Shown here in pieces: positions 50,122 through 58,998 of a stretch of DNA of 64,000 bases (the first letter of the stretch is position 1; every line of letters starts with the position of its first letter). The notes under the pieces were generated by a model. That model made no database searches. It saw nothing but the letters and a program-made list of their open reading frames with translations, and was not told the DNA's origin. The stretch comes from Neisseria perflava (lineage in GTDB: Bacteria; Pseudomonadota; Gammaproteobacteria; Burkholderiales; Neisseriaceae). The position numbers and the translations under genes are program-made. Location of the stretch: NCBI RefSeq assembly GCF_019334725.1, contig NZ_CP079818.1, forward strand, positions 1,674,001 through 1,738,000, written 5' to 3'.

Positions 50122-50484
50122 GGGGGCGATCTTGGTTTCGACGGGGGTTGCAAAGCAGATGCGGGCATACCGGGGTCTCAGATTTCCCGTTAAACACTGA
50201 ATCAAAATAGTCGCAAACGACGAAACTTACGCACTGGCCGCTTAAGGCCTGCCGTTGCAGCAGTTGGTCAATGGGCTGTGTAGCGCAAGCTACCGCAACG
50301 TCATTCTACATTGACTGGTTTTCTGTCGGGTTACTTGGCAGGAAACGAGATTTAAGGTAACTGGTTCTCTGAAGGCCTGTTGGTCGGCATGATGGGGACG
50401 AGATTCTAAATAGACACAACTAAGTATGTAGAACGCTCTGTAGAGGACTTTCGGACGGGGGTTCGATTCCCCCCGCCTCCACCA
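50122..50484 (+). ncRNA. ssrA: Transfer-messenger RNA (tmRNA)
   Basis: This 363-base RNA rescues stalled ribosomes. The 5' GGGGGCG pairs with CGCCTCC before the 3' CCA. TTCGATTCC near the 3' end is the tRNA-like T loop. The tag frame runs from 50213 to the TAA at 50245 and encodes ANDETYALAA, a typical proteobacterial degradation tag ending in ALAA. The last 21 bases are also the integration site of the downstream island, and the copy on the left keeps the RNA whole. Confidence 0.97.
50464..50484 (+). repeat. Left attachment repeat (attL) within ssrA
   Basis: The final 21 bases of ssrA, from CGATTCC to the CCA end, recur exactly at 59615-59635. This is the direct repeat left by site-specific integration. 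Confidence 0.92.
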
Positions 50485-50518
50485 TACCCAATTTTCAGCA
50501 GTATCCTGTAATACGCAT

Positions 50519-50553
50519 AAAGCCTTGAGCCATAACGGTTTCAAGGCTTTTTT
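50519..50553. terminator. Island-borne terminator serving ssrA
   Basis: AAAGCCTTGA and its complement TCAAGGCTTT with TTTTTT lie 35 bases inside the island. It replaces the original ssrA terminator, which now lies beyond attR. Confidence 0.85.
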
Positions 50554-50599
50554 ATTACCTTGAATATGCTGGCGTATGCTTGAGTTTTCGCAATTTATA

Positions 50600-50747
50600 G
50601 GGTAACTTTTGGGGTAACTTTTCAGGAATTACCCAAAAAACAAGCCCGAAAAGTGGGCAAATTAGCCCTGTTTTTTTAAACAAGTTACCCCAAAAGTCCA
50701 CAAAACCAATTATTAACAATAGCTTAATGAGTTTTTAAAAGTTACCC
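50600..50747. repeat. Integrase arm-type repeats, left side
   Basis: Four copies of GGGTAACTT(TT) are present: two direct (50600-50610, 50612-50622) and two inverted (about 50682-50690 and 50737-50747). Matching copies lie on the other side near attR. Short repeats close to att are what the arm-binding domain of tyrosine integrases recognises. Confidence 0.65.
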
Positions 50748-50762
50748 CAAACTGGATTAAAA

Positions 50763-51986
50763 ATGCCTAAACAGACGCTACCGCTTACAGATAGCCAATG
50801 CAAAAAACTACAACCGCCGAATCAATTATCAGACGGCGGAGGGTTATATCTTCAAGCAAGGGGAAACGGCAAATACTGGCGTTTTCGTTACTACCGGCCA
50901 AGCGACAACAAACGCGATGAAATGCGATTGGGTGTCTATCCTGAAATCAGCTTAAAAGAAGCAAGAGAAAAACGAGAAGAATTACGCGGGCTAATAGCAA
51001 AAGGGATAGACCCTAAGCTACACCAGCAAGACAAAGCACAGAGGCAGGCAGAGCAGCTAAAAAACACATTTGAGGCTATTGCGCGCAAATGGCACAGCGA
51101 CCAAGTAGCAAAGCCGAATAAATGGAAGCCCGACCATGCACAAAGAGTTATCCGCAGCCTTGAGCTTCATATTTTCCCTGACCTTGCAACACGCAAAATA
51201 GACGAAATCATGCCGCTTGAGGTTTTAGGACTGTTACAGAGGCTGGAATCGGCGGGGAAATATGACACGGCACAAAAAATTTATGACGTAGTAAACCAAG
51301 TTTTCAAATATGCCGTGAAACTTCGCTTGAGCCTATTCAATCCCGCCGCCGAATTGCGGGGAGAGCTGGCAAAGGTGGAACAGAAACATTACCGCTTCAT
51401 TAAAGACCCGCAAAGGATAGGCGAGATGTTACGAGCTTTTGACGGTTACGCTGGCTTTCCGCAAACACGCGCCCTATTACAGCTTTCCCCTTATGTATTT
51501 GCCCGCCCTTCCGAATTACGTTTATTGCGCTGGTGTGAAATTGATTGGGAGGAGCAGCAATACTATAAAGACGGCGTAAACATGAAGAACAAGATAGACC
51601 ATATTGTCCCCTTGAGCCGCCAAGCCTTAGCAATACTGGACGGCTTGAAACCAGTAACCGGGCATTATGAATATGTATTTTGTAACACCAGCAAAAAACA
51701 GCCCTTGAGCGAGGGAGCAATACGAAAAGCATTAGACCGTCTGGGATTCTTGGAAGAAACCACACAGCACGGCTTTAGGCATACAGCCAGCACGATATTG
51801 AATGAGATGGGCTATAACGCCGATTGGGTAGAGCGACAACTAGCCCACAAAGACCCCAACACGACAAGGGCAGCCTATAACCATGCGGAATATTTAGAAC
51901 AGCGCGCCGATATGGTTCAAAAATGGGCTGATTATCTTGATGAATTGAAAGCACATTCAGGCATATTGCAGGAAACGGCAGAATAA
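50763..51986 (+). CDS. int: Tyrosine integrase, P4/ssrA type
   Basis: The 407-residue recombinase has an N-terminal DUF4102-like arm-binding domain (LSDGGGLYLQARGNGKYWRFRY), a core-binding domain and a catalytic domain. Active-site residues are Arg248 (RPSELRLLRW), His336 and Arg339 (HGFRHTAS), His362 (LAHKD) and a tyrosine at 372 or 377 (YNHAEY). It lies next to attL as usual and would integrate the island at ssrA. No strong ribosome site precedes the ATG. A likely excisionase partner is the AlpA-like gene at 53846. Confidence 0.95.
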   Translation: MPKQTLPLTDSQCKKLQPPNQLSDGGGLYLQARGNGKYWRFRYYRPSDNKRDEMRLGVYPEISLKEAREKREELRGLIAKGIDPKLHQQDKAQRQAEQLKNTFEAIARKWHSDQVAKPNKWKPDHAQRVIRSLELHIFPDLATRKIDEIMPLEVLGLLQRLESAGKYDTAQKIYDVVNQVFKYAVKLRLSLFNPAAELRGELAKVEQKHYRFIKDPQRIGEMLRAFDGYAGFPQTRALLQLSPYVFARPSELRLLRWCEIDWEEQQYYKDGVNMKNKIDHIVPLSRQALAILDGLKPVTGHYEYVFCNTSKKQPLSEGAIRKALDRLGFLEETTQHGFRHTASTILNEMGYNADWVERQLAHKDPNTTRAAYNHAEYLEQRADMVQKWADYLDELKAHSGILQETAE

Positions 51987-52017
51987 ACTATCATCTTAAG
52001 CATTACGAAAGAAAACC

Positions 52018-52386
52018 ATGCGGATATTTAGAAACCAGTGGATAACGAAATTTGCCAAGAAGCACAAAATCAGCGATTCCGAGCTGATAGAAGCGGTAGA
52101 GCGGGCAGATAAAGGAGTGATAGACGCAGATTTAGGCGGCGGCGTTATCAAGCAACGCATAGCAAGGCAAGGACAAGGCAGAAGCGGCGGTTATCGTAGT
52201 CTGATATTTTTCAGACGTGGGGAACGGGCGTTTTTCATGACTGCCTTTGCCAAGAACGACCGCGAAAACATCACGGACAAAGAACTTGCAGAATTAAAGA
52301 AAGCCGCCGCCATCATCTTGGCAATGACGGAAACCGACATAGAACAAGCCAAATCAAACGGCACTTTCACGGAGATACAGCCATGA
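52018..52386 (+). CDS. RelE/HigB-type toxin
   Basis: The 122-residue basic protein matches the COG4737 RelE-like toxins: early KFAKKHKISDSELIEAV, then GYRSLIFFRRGERAFFMTAFAKNDRENI. Such toxins cut mRNA on the ribosome or otherwise block translation. The toxin gene comes first and overlaps the antitoxin gene by four bases (ATGA), as in higBA-type operons. It lies directly behind the integrase in the island and could stabilise it or act in phage defence. Confidence 0.82.
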   Translation: MRIFRNQWITKFAKKHKISDSELIEAVERADKGVIDADLGGGVIKQRIARQGQGRSGGYRSLIFFRRGERAFFMTAFAKNDRENITDKELAELKKAAAIILAMTETDIEQAKSNGTFTEIQP

Positions 52387-52694
52387 AATACAAAAGCGAG
52401 ATTTTTGCAGCAATACATGAAACCATGCAGGGATTGCACGACATTGGCATTATCGACAAAAAAACCATGCGCGATTTTGACAAATCATGCCTGACCGAAA
52501 TCAAACCATTGAGCGGCGAAGACATCAAGGCAATCAGAGAGCGCGAAGCATTATCACAAGCCGCTTTTGCCATGTATCTGAACATTGGTAAAAACCAAGT
52601 TTCCGAATGGGAGCGGGGTATTAAAAAGCCGAGCGGCGCGGCTTTGAAGCTGCTTACTATCGTCAAGAACAAGGGAATTGAGGCGATTGCCTGA
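52383..52694 (+). CDS. Helix-turn-helix antitoxin
   Basis: The 103-residue protein has a C-terminal Xre-type helix-turn-helix (LSQAAFAMYLNIGKNQVSEWERG, about 61-83) and an N-terminal helical part. It pairs with the RelE-like toxin at 52018. Such antitoxins bind the toxin and repress the operon. The order toxin then antitoxin and the ATGA overlap support the pairing. Confidence 0.85.
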   Translation: MKYKSEIFAAIHETMQGLHDIGIIDKKTMRDFDKSCLTEIKPLSGEDIKAIREREALSQAAFAMYLNIGKNQVSEWERGIKKPSGAALKLLTIVKNKGIEAIA

Positions 52695-52714
52695 TACCGG
52701 AAACAAAGCTAAAA

Positions 52715-53707
52715 ATGAATACTCATGATTATTGTCCTAAATGGTTTGATATTTCCAAGTATGAAGAGACCTACCAATGGGGGCGGGAAGATTGGGCAAT
52801 CGCTTTTGAACATAAAATTTACCACTACAATGAGAATTTAAAATATGACCGTAATCCAGATTTAGGTTATGACATCTGCAATGATTGTATAAACTCTTGG
52901 CAATCATTGTTTTTGGGTAATACTGATATTCCAAGAGATTCTAGAGGGATTCCATTAGGCAAGAATCTAATTTCTGATGATATGTACAAAATACCATTTG
53001 AAGACTTAGAGAAAACATTCCCCGATGAGAAAACATTCCCCGATTCTTCCTTTTTCTCTTGCTTTAATGGATTGCTGGCAAAACACGGGGCTGATATTGT
53101 CGATTCTGACGGGGAAAAAATGCCTATTGATGAAATTTCTACCGTAGGGATTCAATTACCCAAACTAGGCCAATTCAGATATGAAAAAAAAGCAGGGGCA
53201 TATAATTGTTTCACGCCGGTGCTGATTAATTTCCAAGAACATACCGATGATGAGCTGAAAGAAATGTTTGAGTATTTCTTAAGGCAATACAGAGCATTTC
53301 AACTTTACGGCGGCCATATCCATATAAGCAAAAAATACGACATGACAAGAACATTTAGTGATTCAGAAATAGAAAGCCTAAACCGTTTCAGAGTATTGCC
53401 ATGCCTAGATTTGCTGATTTGGGAGGTATACACCGGCCAACACTTCACGCATGAAGAACTGTTATTCTTACTCTTTGGCGATGGTACAGAAACCGTTATC
53501 AACCCAAAAACAGGGGAAGAATGGTTTCCCGATAAGTCCACAATCAAAGACAGCGTATTACCAAAAGCTATCCTATTATTGGAAGCAGTGGCAAACCCTT
53601 TCATGCATAGATATGATATTAAATGCAAAGAAATAAATGAGGTAATAGAATTTGAAGATGATTTTATAGATATGTATCAATTACATATGAAAAAGAAACA
53701 AAAATAA
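52715..53707 (+). CDS. Island cargo protein of unknown function (possibly DUF6387-like)
   Basis: The 330-residue soluble protein is rich in aromatic and acidic residues and has lower GC than the rest of the island. It starts MNTHDYCPKWFDISKYEETYQWG and has LNRFRVLPCLDLLIWE in the C-terminal half. An exact tandem duplication encodes EKTFPDEKTFPD near residues 99-110. From memory it resembles DUF6387 proteins found in prophage-like islands, which I cannot verify. Its place between the toxin-antitoxin pair and the regulators is a common cargo position. The function is open. Confidence 0.7.
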   Translation: MNTHDYCPKWFDISKYEETYQWGREDWAIAFEHKIYHYNENLKYDRNPDLGYDICNDCINSWQSLFLGNTDIPRDSRGIPLGKNLISDDMYKIPFEDLEKTFPDEKTFPDSSFFSCFNGLLAKHGADIVDSDGEKMPIDEISTVGIQLPKLGQFRYEKKAGAYNCFTPVLINFQEHTDDELKEMFEYFLRQYRAFQLYGGHIHISKKYDMTRTFSDSEIESLNRFRVLPCLDLLIWEVYTGQHFTHEELLFLLFGDGTETVINPKTGEEWFPDKSTIKDSVLPKAILLLEAVANPFMHRYDIKCKEINEVIEFEDDFIDMYQLHMKKKQK

Positions 53708-53762
53708 CCTAAGTAAATTTTGAAATTAAAAGAGAGTTTTTTCTCATTTTTTTCTCTCTCGA

Positions 53763-53790
53763 AAGCCGCCCATTGAGGCGGCTATATTTA
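53763..53790 (+). terminator. Terminator after the cargo gene
   Basis: AGCCGCC (53764-53770) and GGCGGCT (53777-53783) form a 7-bp GC-rich hairpin followed by an AT-rich run. An imperfect AGAGAG/CTCTCT hairpin lies just upstream. Confidence 0.65.
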
Positions 53791-53845
53791 TGCCTATCGA
53801 AACGCCAGCAACACGCAGGCGTGATTAACCAACCGGAGGCAATAA

Positions 53846-54076
53846 ATGCACATTATCAATATCGACTGCTTACCTGATACCGCGCAATTAACTATTGCAG
53901 AACTTGAGACAAGCCAAGCAAAAGGACGGCGCGGAATCACTCGCTTGAGTAGCAGCCAAATCAGACGACTGGAGGCAGCAGGACAATTCCCGCAATCACG
54001 CCAAATCACAGGCACGCGCAGCCGCTTTTATGTAGCAGGAGAAGTGAAGAAATGGCTTACAGAACAGGCAAGCTAA
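53846..54076 (+). CDS. AlpA-like helix-turn-helix regulator / excisionase
   Basis: The 76-residue protein carries the AlpA pattern ITRLSSSQIRRLEAAGQFPQSRQI, followed by RSRFYVAGEVKKWL. AlpA proteins in P4-like elements activate integrase or act as excision factors. CGGAGG is a strong ribosome site. It is the first gene of the right-hand regulatory and replication block. Confidence 0.8.
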   Translation: MHIINIDCLPDTAQLTIAELETSQAKGRRGITRLSSSQIRRLEAAGQFPQSRQITGTRSRFYVAGEVKKWLTEQAS

Positions 54077-54200
54077 TGAAAGGAGAACAGGAGTTTTCGT
54101 AACAGTACGCGCCCGCGCGCGCGATTGTAACTCAAGACCTGATTTTTAAAAAATAAGACCGCCTGAACGGACATTCAGACGGTAGAAAGAAGAGTAGATT

Positions 54201-54467
54201 ATGAAACTTGATTGTATCAATAACAAGCCCAAAACGCCAAGCCAAAGAGAGCGCATTTTAGCCCGATTGAGAAAAGGGAGCGTTACATCATGGGAGCTGG
54301 CACAGATGGGCATACTTGGCTATAACTCACGCATTATGGAACTTCGCAGAGCGGGGCATGAAATCATAACCGTGATGGAAGAAGTGCAAAACCAATTCGG
54401 GGCGACCGTGAAACGCGGGCGGTTTTCTTTGCTGGTGTCGGGAAAGAGTAAGCATAACGCCATCTAA
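54201..54467 (+). CDS. Helix-turn-helix protein
   Basis: The 88-residue protein has a winged-helix-like segment SQRERILARLRKGSVTSWELAQMGILGYNSRIMELRRAGHEI. This is like the small helix-turn-helix proteins common in phages and satellites, which bind DNA near early promoters. AAGAAGAG precedes the ATG. The target is unknown; the structured leader immediately downstream is a candidate. Confidence 0.72.
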   Translation: MKLDCINNKPKTPSQRERILARLRKGSVTSWELAQMGILGYNSRIMELRRAGHEIITVMEEVQNQFGATVKRGRFSLLVSGKSKHNAI

Positions 54468-54539
54468 CCCCGTAAAAAACCATTTGACAGATTGAGCTTT
54501 GAGAAGCAGAATTAAGTTTCTCTCTTAAATTAACTAGCC

Positions 54540-54742
54540 CAAATCAGCAGGGTAAACGCTGATTTTTTATCGCCATTTTCTCTTATGGCGTTTGAAGCCT
54601 ATTCACAGGCTTTGGACGGCATATCAAAGTTTATGGCGGTGTGTGGTAACGGCAACGTCCACGCCTGACTAGTTACAGGAGAGAGCACCGCCCCCTTATT
54701 TCGGGCATTTCTCAAATCTCAATTTAACTAGGAGCATTTCAA
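54540..54742 (+). ncRNA. Structured leader, candidate satellite immunity RNA
   Basis: Three hairpins follow each other: AATCAGC/GCTGATT with a T-run, CGCCAT/ATGGCG, and AGCCT/AGGCT. Then GGCGGTG (54635-54641) pairs exactly with CACCGCC (54686-54692), enclosing further pairs (GTAAC with GTTAC). No reading frame explains it. In phage P4 the equivalent place before the replication gene encodes a small antisense-type immunity RNA. The comparison is by layout only. Confidence 0.4.
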
Positions 54743-55069
54743 ATGCAATCTTGCACTTCTACCCAAATCCAAACCATTCAAAATCAAGCCCAAACGGTAA
54801 CCATCCCCTTAGAGCTGGCAAACCGCATTATGGACGCGCTGTACTACGGCGGCGAATTTATCGCCAATACGGGCGCAATTATCGACACCATTTGCGACAA
54901 CATGGCCGCCCATCCCGTCCACAACACCCCCATAAGTGCGATCAGAAGCACGGCACGCCTTGCCACAGTCATTCAAACCCTAGTCCCCCATGCGGAAAAC
55001 TTGGAATCTTTCGATTTGTCATCCGAGCTTGAGGGATATATTCAAAACCGACCCCATCCCGCGCCCTGA
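54743..55069 (+). CDS. Small island protein of unknown function
   Basis: The 108-residue protein is mostly helical with a Gln/Thr-rich start and IPLELANRIMDALYYGGEFIANTGAIIDTICDNM. AGGAGCATTTCAA gives a good ribosome site. I do not recognise a family. Its end overlaps the start of the truncated primase zinc finger in another frame. Confidence 0.65.
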   Translation: MQSCTSTQIQTIQNQAQTVTIPLELANRIMDALYYGGEFIANTGAIIDTICDNMAAHPVHNTPISAIRSTARLATVIQTLVPHAENLESFDLSSELEGYIQNRPHPAP

Positions 55070-55253
55070 CGATTCAGACGGCGGCGGCTACATCTGTAAC
55101 CAATGCACCCCCAAAGGCGGCAGCGGTTTTGACCTGCTGGCGCTGGTGTTTGGTTACAGCTTTACGGAATCTGTAAATCAGGTTTCCGCCCTGCTGGAGC
55201 TTTCAGACGACCTGAAAGAATGGGCTGTTTACAGCGTAACCAAAGCAGATTAA
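55045..55253 (+). pseudogene. Truncated primase zinc-finger fragment
   Basis: A frame ending at 55253 encodes DDSDGGGYICNQCTPKGGSGFDLLALVFGYSF-type sequence (split here by description: DDSDGGG, ICNQC, GGSGFDLLALVFGY). This matches the second half of the zinc-binding primase domain in the gene at 55793 (DDKDGNG, ICNHY, GAGDGFGLVMHFFG). The CxxC half that should precede it is missing. An uptake-sequence 10-mer lies at the break (about 55073-55082). A partial duplication or recombination scar is likely, although a short fused protein from 54990 is formally possible. Confidence 0.55.
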
Positions 55254-55398
55254 GCCCACCTATTCCCTGAAATTTACCCGCCTTTATGCCGCCTATTTCA
55301 GACGGCATAGGGCAAACTTCGCCCTAGTGTTTTCATAACTAATTGATTTTATTAGGTTCATGTTTTGAAACACTGGAGGCAGAGCAAAGGATAAAACC

Positions 55399-55614
55399 AT
55401 GAAACAGACCAATAAATCCGACCGTTTCCGCCGGTATCTTAACCGCGCCTTGCTGGTGTTTTGGGTGTTGCTTTTGGCTTTGGTAGTCCGAGCCTGTAAC
55501 CAGCCCGCCCACGCTGACACGGAGCAACTAGAGCAAGAAACGCCCGCAATATGGGAAACCGACCCAACAGCAGGAATTGTTTTAGAGCCAGTATCAGAGG
55601 AGGCAGAGCAATGA
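55399..55614 (+). CDS. Small single-pass membrane protein in the island
   Basis: The 71-residue protein has a basic start, one hydrophobic helix (about 18-33, ending RACNQP) and an acidic soluble tail. It may be a membrane-anchored or lipid-modified protein; the Cys in VRAC is not a strong lipobox. GGATAAAACC precedes the ATG. Its stop overlaps the next gene by four bases, so it belongs to the replication operon. The family is unknown. Confidence 0.6.
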   Translation: MKQTNKSDRFRRYLNRALLVFWVLLLALVVRACNQPAHADTEQLEQETPAIWETDPTAGIVLEPVSEEAEQ

Positions 55615-55796
55615 AAACCATCACGGAGAAACTGGCAAACCAACTAAACAGCAAAGAAAAGGCAATCGCAGCGGCGGACGTTGTAAGCACTATCTTGCTG
55701 ATTGTGAATGACGGAGCAAGCCAAAAAGAGGCGATTCATACCGTATCAGCCATAGCCCGCGAATCTATGGACAGATTCGAGGAGGTAGGAAAATGA
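55611..55796 (+). CDS. Small helical island protein
   Basis: The 61-residue protein is all helical by composition (KLANQLNSKEKAIAAADVVSTILL). The ATG at 55611 overlaps the previous stop (ATGA), and its own stop overlaps the primase start in the same way, which supports this start over the longer frame. No family is recognised. Confidence 0.65.
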   Translation: MKTITEKLANQLNSKEKAIAAADVVSTILLIVNDGASQKEAIHTVSAIARESMDRFEEVGK

Positions 55797-56893
55797 AACC
55801 GACATGCAAAGAAATCAGAGCAGCCGCGCAATACCGCTGGCCGGAAATACACGCGGCATTAGGCATAGACCAGCGATACCTGAAAAACAAACACCAGCCC
55901 TGCCCCGCGTGTGGAGGGAAAGACCGTTTCAGATATGACGACAAGGACGGAAACGGCACATTCATTTGCAACCATTACAACAACGGCGCGGGTGATGGTT
56001 TCGGCTTGGTAATGCACTTTTTCGGGTGTGATTTTCAGACGGCCTTAAAGCAGGTTGCTGGCATTTTAGACATGGACAATGCAAACCCTTTGCCGATACC
56101 GCCCAAACGCCCACAAGCGCAGCCACGCCCCGAAAAAGACCAAATCGAGAAACTGGCCGCATTGTGGAGAAGCACAGAACCTATCCGCCCCGATTCCCCT
56201 GTTATCCAGTATTTGAGATCACGCGGTTTGGAGATGGCGCATTTACCCGAAAACGTCCGTTTCCTACCTGAAAAAGACTATTGGACAACAGTCGAAGATA
56301 AGCCGCTTTTGCTTGGCCGTTTCCCCTGTATGGTTTGCGCTATCCGCGATATGGACGAAGAGCTACAAGGCTTACACCTAACCTATTTACAGCCTAGCTA
56401 TGACAAGCCATGCGGGGAGGACGGACTACACGCCCCGCGCTATCAGAAACTGGCAATCAAAGACCCTGTAACAGGCGAAGCATTACCGGCCAAGAAAATG
56501 CGAAACCGTAAGCAAGGCAGCATTTCAGGGCAAGCCGTCCACTTGTTCCCGATTCCTGAAAATGGCCGTCTTGTCATTGCAGAGGGAATAGAAACCGCCC
56601 TTGCCGCCCGTGAATTGTACAAGGCTTACGATTGGGGCTTATACGCGGCCTTGAGCGCAAACAGCATGGCAAATTTTCAGTTTTTGAACGGTATAAAAGA
56701 AATTGCGATTATTGCCGATAACGACACGCCCCGCCCCGTTGGTTACAGAGCTGCTTATGACTTGGCAATGCGAGCCATTAAGCAGGGAATCAAGGCGAGC
56801 ATATGGCAAAGCAAAACGCCGGGCTATGACGCACTGGACGAACTGAACGAGAAAAAGCAATCAGACAATCATTTCGGAGGACAGACAGCATGA
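55793..56893 (+). CDS. Primase with zinc finger and Toprim domain
   Basis: The 366-residue protein has a zinc-binding domain (Cys37 and Cys40 in CPAC, then Cys59 and His61 in ICNH) followed by the YDDKDGNG segment seen in phage P4 alpha and T7-like primases. A Toprim domain follows around residues 240-340 (VIAEGIETALAARE, IIADND). It would prime replication from the island's origin. Start and stop overlap their neighbours by four bases, giving a tight operon with the DUF927 gene. An uptake sequence lies within it. Confidence 0.9.
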   Translation: MKPTCKEIRAAAQYRWPEIHAALGIDQRYLKNKHQPCPACGGKDRFRYDDKDGNGTFICNHYNNGAGDGFGLVMHFFGCDFQTALKQVAGILDMDNANPLPIPPKRPQAQPRPEKDQIEKLAALWRSTEPIRPDSPVIQYLRSRGLEMAHLPENVRFLPEKDYWTTVEDKPLLLGRFPCMVCAIRDMDEELQGLHLTYLQPSYDKPCGEDGLHAPRYQKLAIKDPVTGEALPAKKMRNRKQGSISGQAVHLFPIPENGRLVIAEGIETALAARELYKAYDWGLYAALSANSMANFQFLNGIKEIAIIADNDTPRPVGYRAAYDLAMRAIKQGIKASIWQSKTPGYDALDELNEKKQSDNHFGGQTA

Positions 56894-58626
56894 AAAATAC
56901 CGAAACAGCGAAGCAGGAAAGCCCCAACGACTACAACCTTGAGAATATCGAGCCATTCCGCCCGCGCCCTCACTTTGAAATCGACAATCGGGGCGTATGG
57001 TGGGTAAACGTTAGAACCGATAAAGACGGCGATATTATCGAAGCAGAGCCGCTATTGCTTTCCGACCCTATCGACATCATTGGCACAGGGCAAGACAATG
57101 ACGGCGCGTATTATCGGATTATCAAGTTTAAAGACAAAATCACACGCCAACAAAAGACCGCCGCCATACCACAAGCAGAAATCGGCACAGTCCAAGGCTG
57201 GCAGCGTTTGCAGAATTTCGGCCTAGTCATCATGAGCGGGCGGGCAAAAAGGGAAAGACTAGCAGACTATTTGCAGAAAGAGGGAAGCCCGGCGGCCTTT
57301 ACCATTACCGACCGCGCAGGCTGGCACGAAGACAGCTACATTATGCCCAGTGGGGAAACCATCACAGCGACCGACAAAGACCCCGCCATTATCTACAACG
57401 GCGACACCAGCCAAGCAAAGGCATATCAGCCAAACGGAGAGCTTACCGACTGGCAACAAAACATAGCCCGATATGCAGTAGGAAATAGCCGTTTGTGCCT
57501 TGCTTTGGGAGCTTCATTTGCCGCCCCGTTGCTTTCCCTATTAAACGAAGAATCGGGGGGCTTCCACTTGATGGGCGATTCTTCAGACGGCAAAACCACA
57601 GCCGCAAAAGTAGCCTTGAGCGTATGGGGCAAACCATCAGGAAGCCTGTTGTCTTGGAGCGGTACGAAAATAGGCTTTTCCAACACAGCCGCCGCCCGCA
57701 ATGATGGCTTGCTGGTGTTGGACGAAATAGGACAGGCAAGCCCGCACGTTATCGGCGATACTGTTTATAGCGTTATGAACGGTATCAACAAAGTGCAAGG
57801 CGCAAAACAAGGCGGAAACCGCGCTTTAAGCCGCTGGAAAGTGATGATGTTTTCCACCGGCGAAAAGACCCCCGATTCCATCTTGAAGCACCATAAGGGC
57901 GATTGGAACGCAGGACAAGCCGCCCGCCTGCCTAGTATCAGAGCCGCCGCGCAATACGGCATTTATGACACATTGCACGGATTTGAAGATGGCGCATTGT
58001 TGAGTGAGCATATCGCCCAATCAGCAGAAAAATATCACGGAACGGCAGGAAGACTATTTATCCGACAGCTTTTAGACAACCTAGAACAAGCCAAACAGCA
58101 GGCAACGGAGCGCATGGCCGCATTTATGGCAACCATTCCCGAATTATCAGGGCAGGCGCGAAGAGTAGCAAAACGCTTTGCTATCGCCGCCTCCGCTTTG
58201 GAACTTGCCGCCCCTGTTACCGGCTTGCCCGTAGGTGTAGGCATGGCAGGCGTGAAAAAATGCTTTGATGAATGGCTGGAAGCCAACGGAGCAGGAAAAC
58301 ACGAAGACCGCCGAATCATTGAGCAGGCAGAGGATTTTATCGCCCAGCACGCATTAGGCACGCGGTTTATGGAATGGAGCGATAAAAGCACCAATAAAGA
58401 CCATGCAGGATATAGGAAACAGGAGGGGGAAAAATTGGAATTGTGGGTAATCCGCCGTGTCTTTGCCGATGAAATCGCCCAAAGTTTCGATGAAGCGAAA
58501 GTTTGCCGCGTATTAGCAGATAATGGATTGTTGAAATATAACCACAAAAACAGAGGCTACCAACACCAGCGGAAAGGTAACGGCTGGTTTCATGTTTTAG
58601 CTACAAATATAGAACTGGACGACTAA
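56890..58626 (+). CDS. DUF927 replication ATPase/helicase-like protein
   Basis: The 578-residue protein has a DUF927 domain with Walker A GDSSDGKTT (Gly229 to Lys235) and Walker B LVLDEIG (Asp278, Glu279). DUF927 proteins accompany primases in satellites and plasmids and probably unwind DNA as ring ATPases. Part of the Walker A is encoded by an uptake-sequence-like TTCAGACGGC. Overlap with the primase gene by four bases implies coupled synthesis. It is the last gene before the iterons. Confidence 0.88.
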   Translation: MKNTETAKQESPNDYNLENIEPFRPRPHFEIDNRGVWWVNVRTDKDGDIIEAEPLLLSDPIDIIGTGQDNDGAYYRIIKFKDKITRQQKTAAIPQAEIGTVQGWQRLQNFGLVIMSGRAKRERLADYLQKEGSPAAFTITDRAGWHEDSYIMPSGETITATDKDPAIIYNGDTSQAKAYQPNGELTDWQQNIARYAVGNSRLCLALGASFAAPLLSLLNEESGGFHLMGDSSDGKTTAAKVALSVWGKPSGSLLSWSGTKIGFSNTAAARNDGLLVLDEIGQASPHVIGDTVYSVMNGINKVQGAKQGGNRALSRWKVMMFSTGEKTPDSILKHHKGDWNAGQAARLPSIRAAAQYGIYDTLHGFEDGALLSEHIAQSAEKYHGTAGRLFIRQLLDNLEQAKQQATERMAAFMATIPELSGQARRVAKRFAIAASALELAAPVTGLPVGVGMAGVKKCFDEWLEANGAGKHEDRRIIEQAEDFIAQHALGTRFMEWSDKSTNKDHAGYRKQEGEKLELWVIRRVFADEIAQSFDEAKVCRVLADNGLLKYNHKNRGYQHQRKGNGWFHVLATNIELDD

Positions 58627-58657
58627 TCATTTACATGGGGTTAATTCCAAAATCCTA

Positions 58658-58694
58658 ACCAAGCCCGCCGGGATCAACACAGGCGGGCTTTTTT
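58658..58694 (+). terminator. Terminator of the replication operon
   Basis: AAGCCCGCC (58661-58669) and GGCGGGCTT (58682-58690) form a strong stem followed by TTTT. Confidence 0.88.
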
Positions 58695-58998
58695 ACGTCT
58701 AAACATTCAGGCAGACCAACCAAGAAAGCATAAAATTAACAGGAAGCCCCTAAATCTCAAAAATTAGGACTGTTTGACCCTTTCCCTATACCTACCCTAC
58801 CAAAACAAAGAAACGCGCTTACAGCGCGATTTTAGCCTATTTACGCTATGACCAACAAAGACAGACGAGGGATAAATAATTTCGACACCAATACGCGCGC
58901 GCGCGAGAAAAGCAGCCCTTGAATTTTTGGAGCCCATAAAAAGGAAAGAAGACCAAGACACGCGAAAAGATAAAACCATATGCGCGAGGCAAAATCAC

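Noticed and set aside
50470..50480. C-rich tract in ssrA as a phase-variable homopolymer
   Set aside because: Only six Cs in a row, and it belongs to the conserved tmRNA acceptor arm. No homopolymer long enough for slippage was seen near surface genes.
58893..58906. Alternating CG run as a regulatory or Z-DNA site
   Set aside because: It is short, and a similar run lies at about 54110 in the island; nothing links it to a function.
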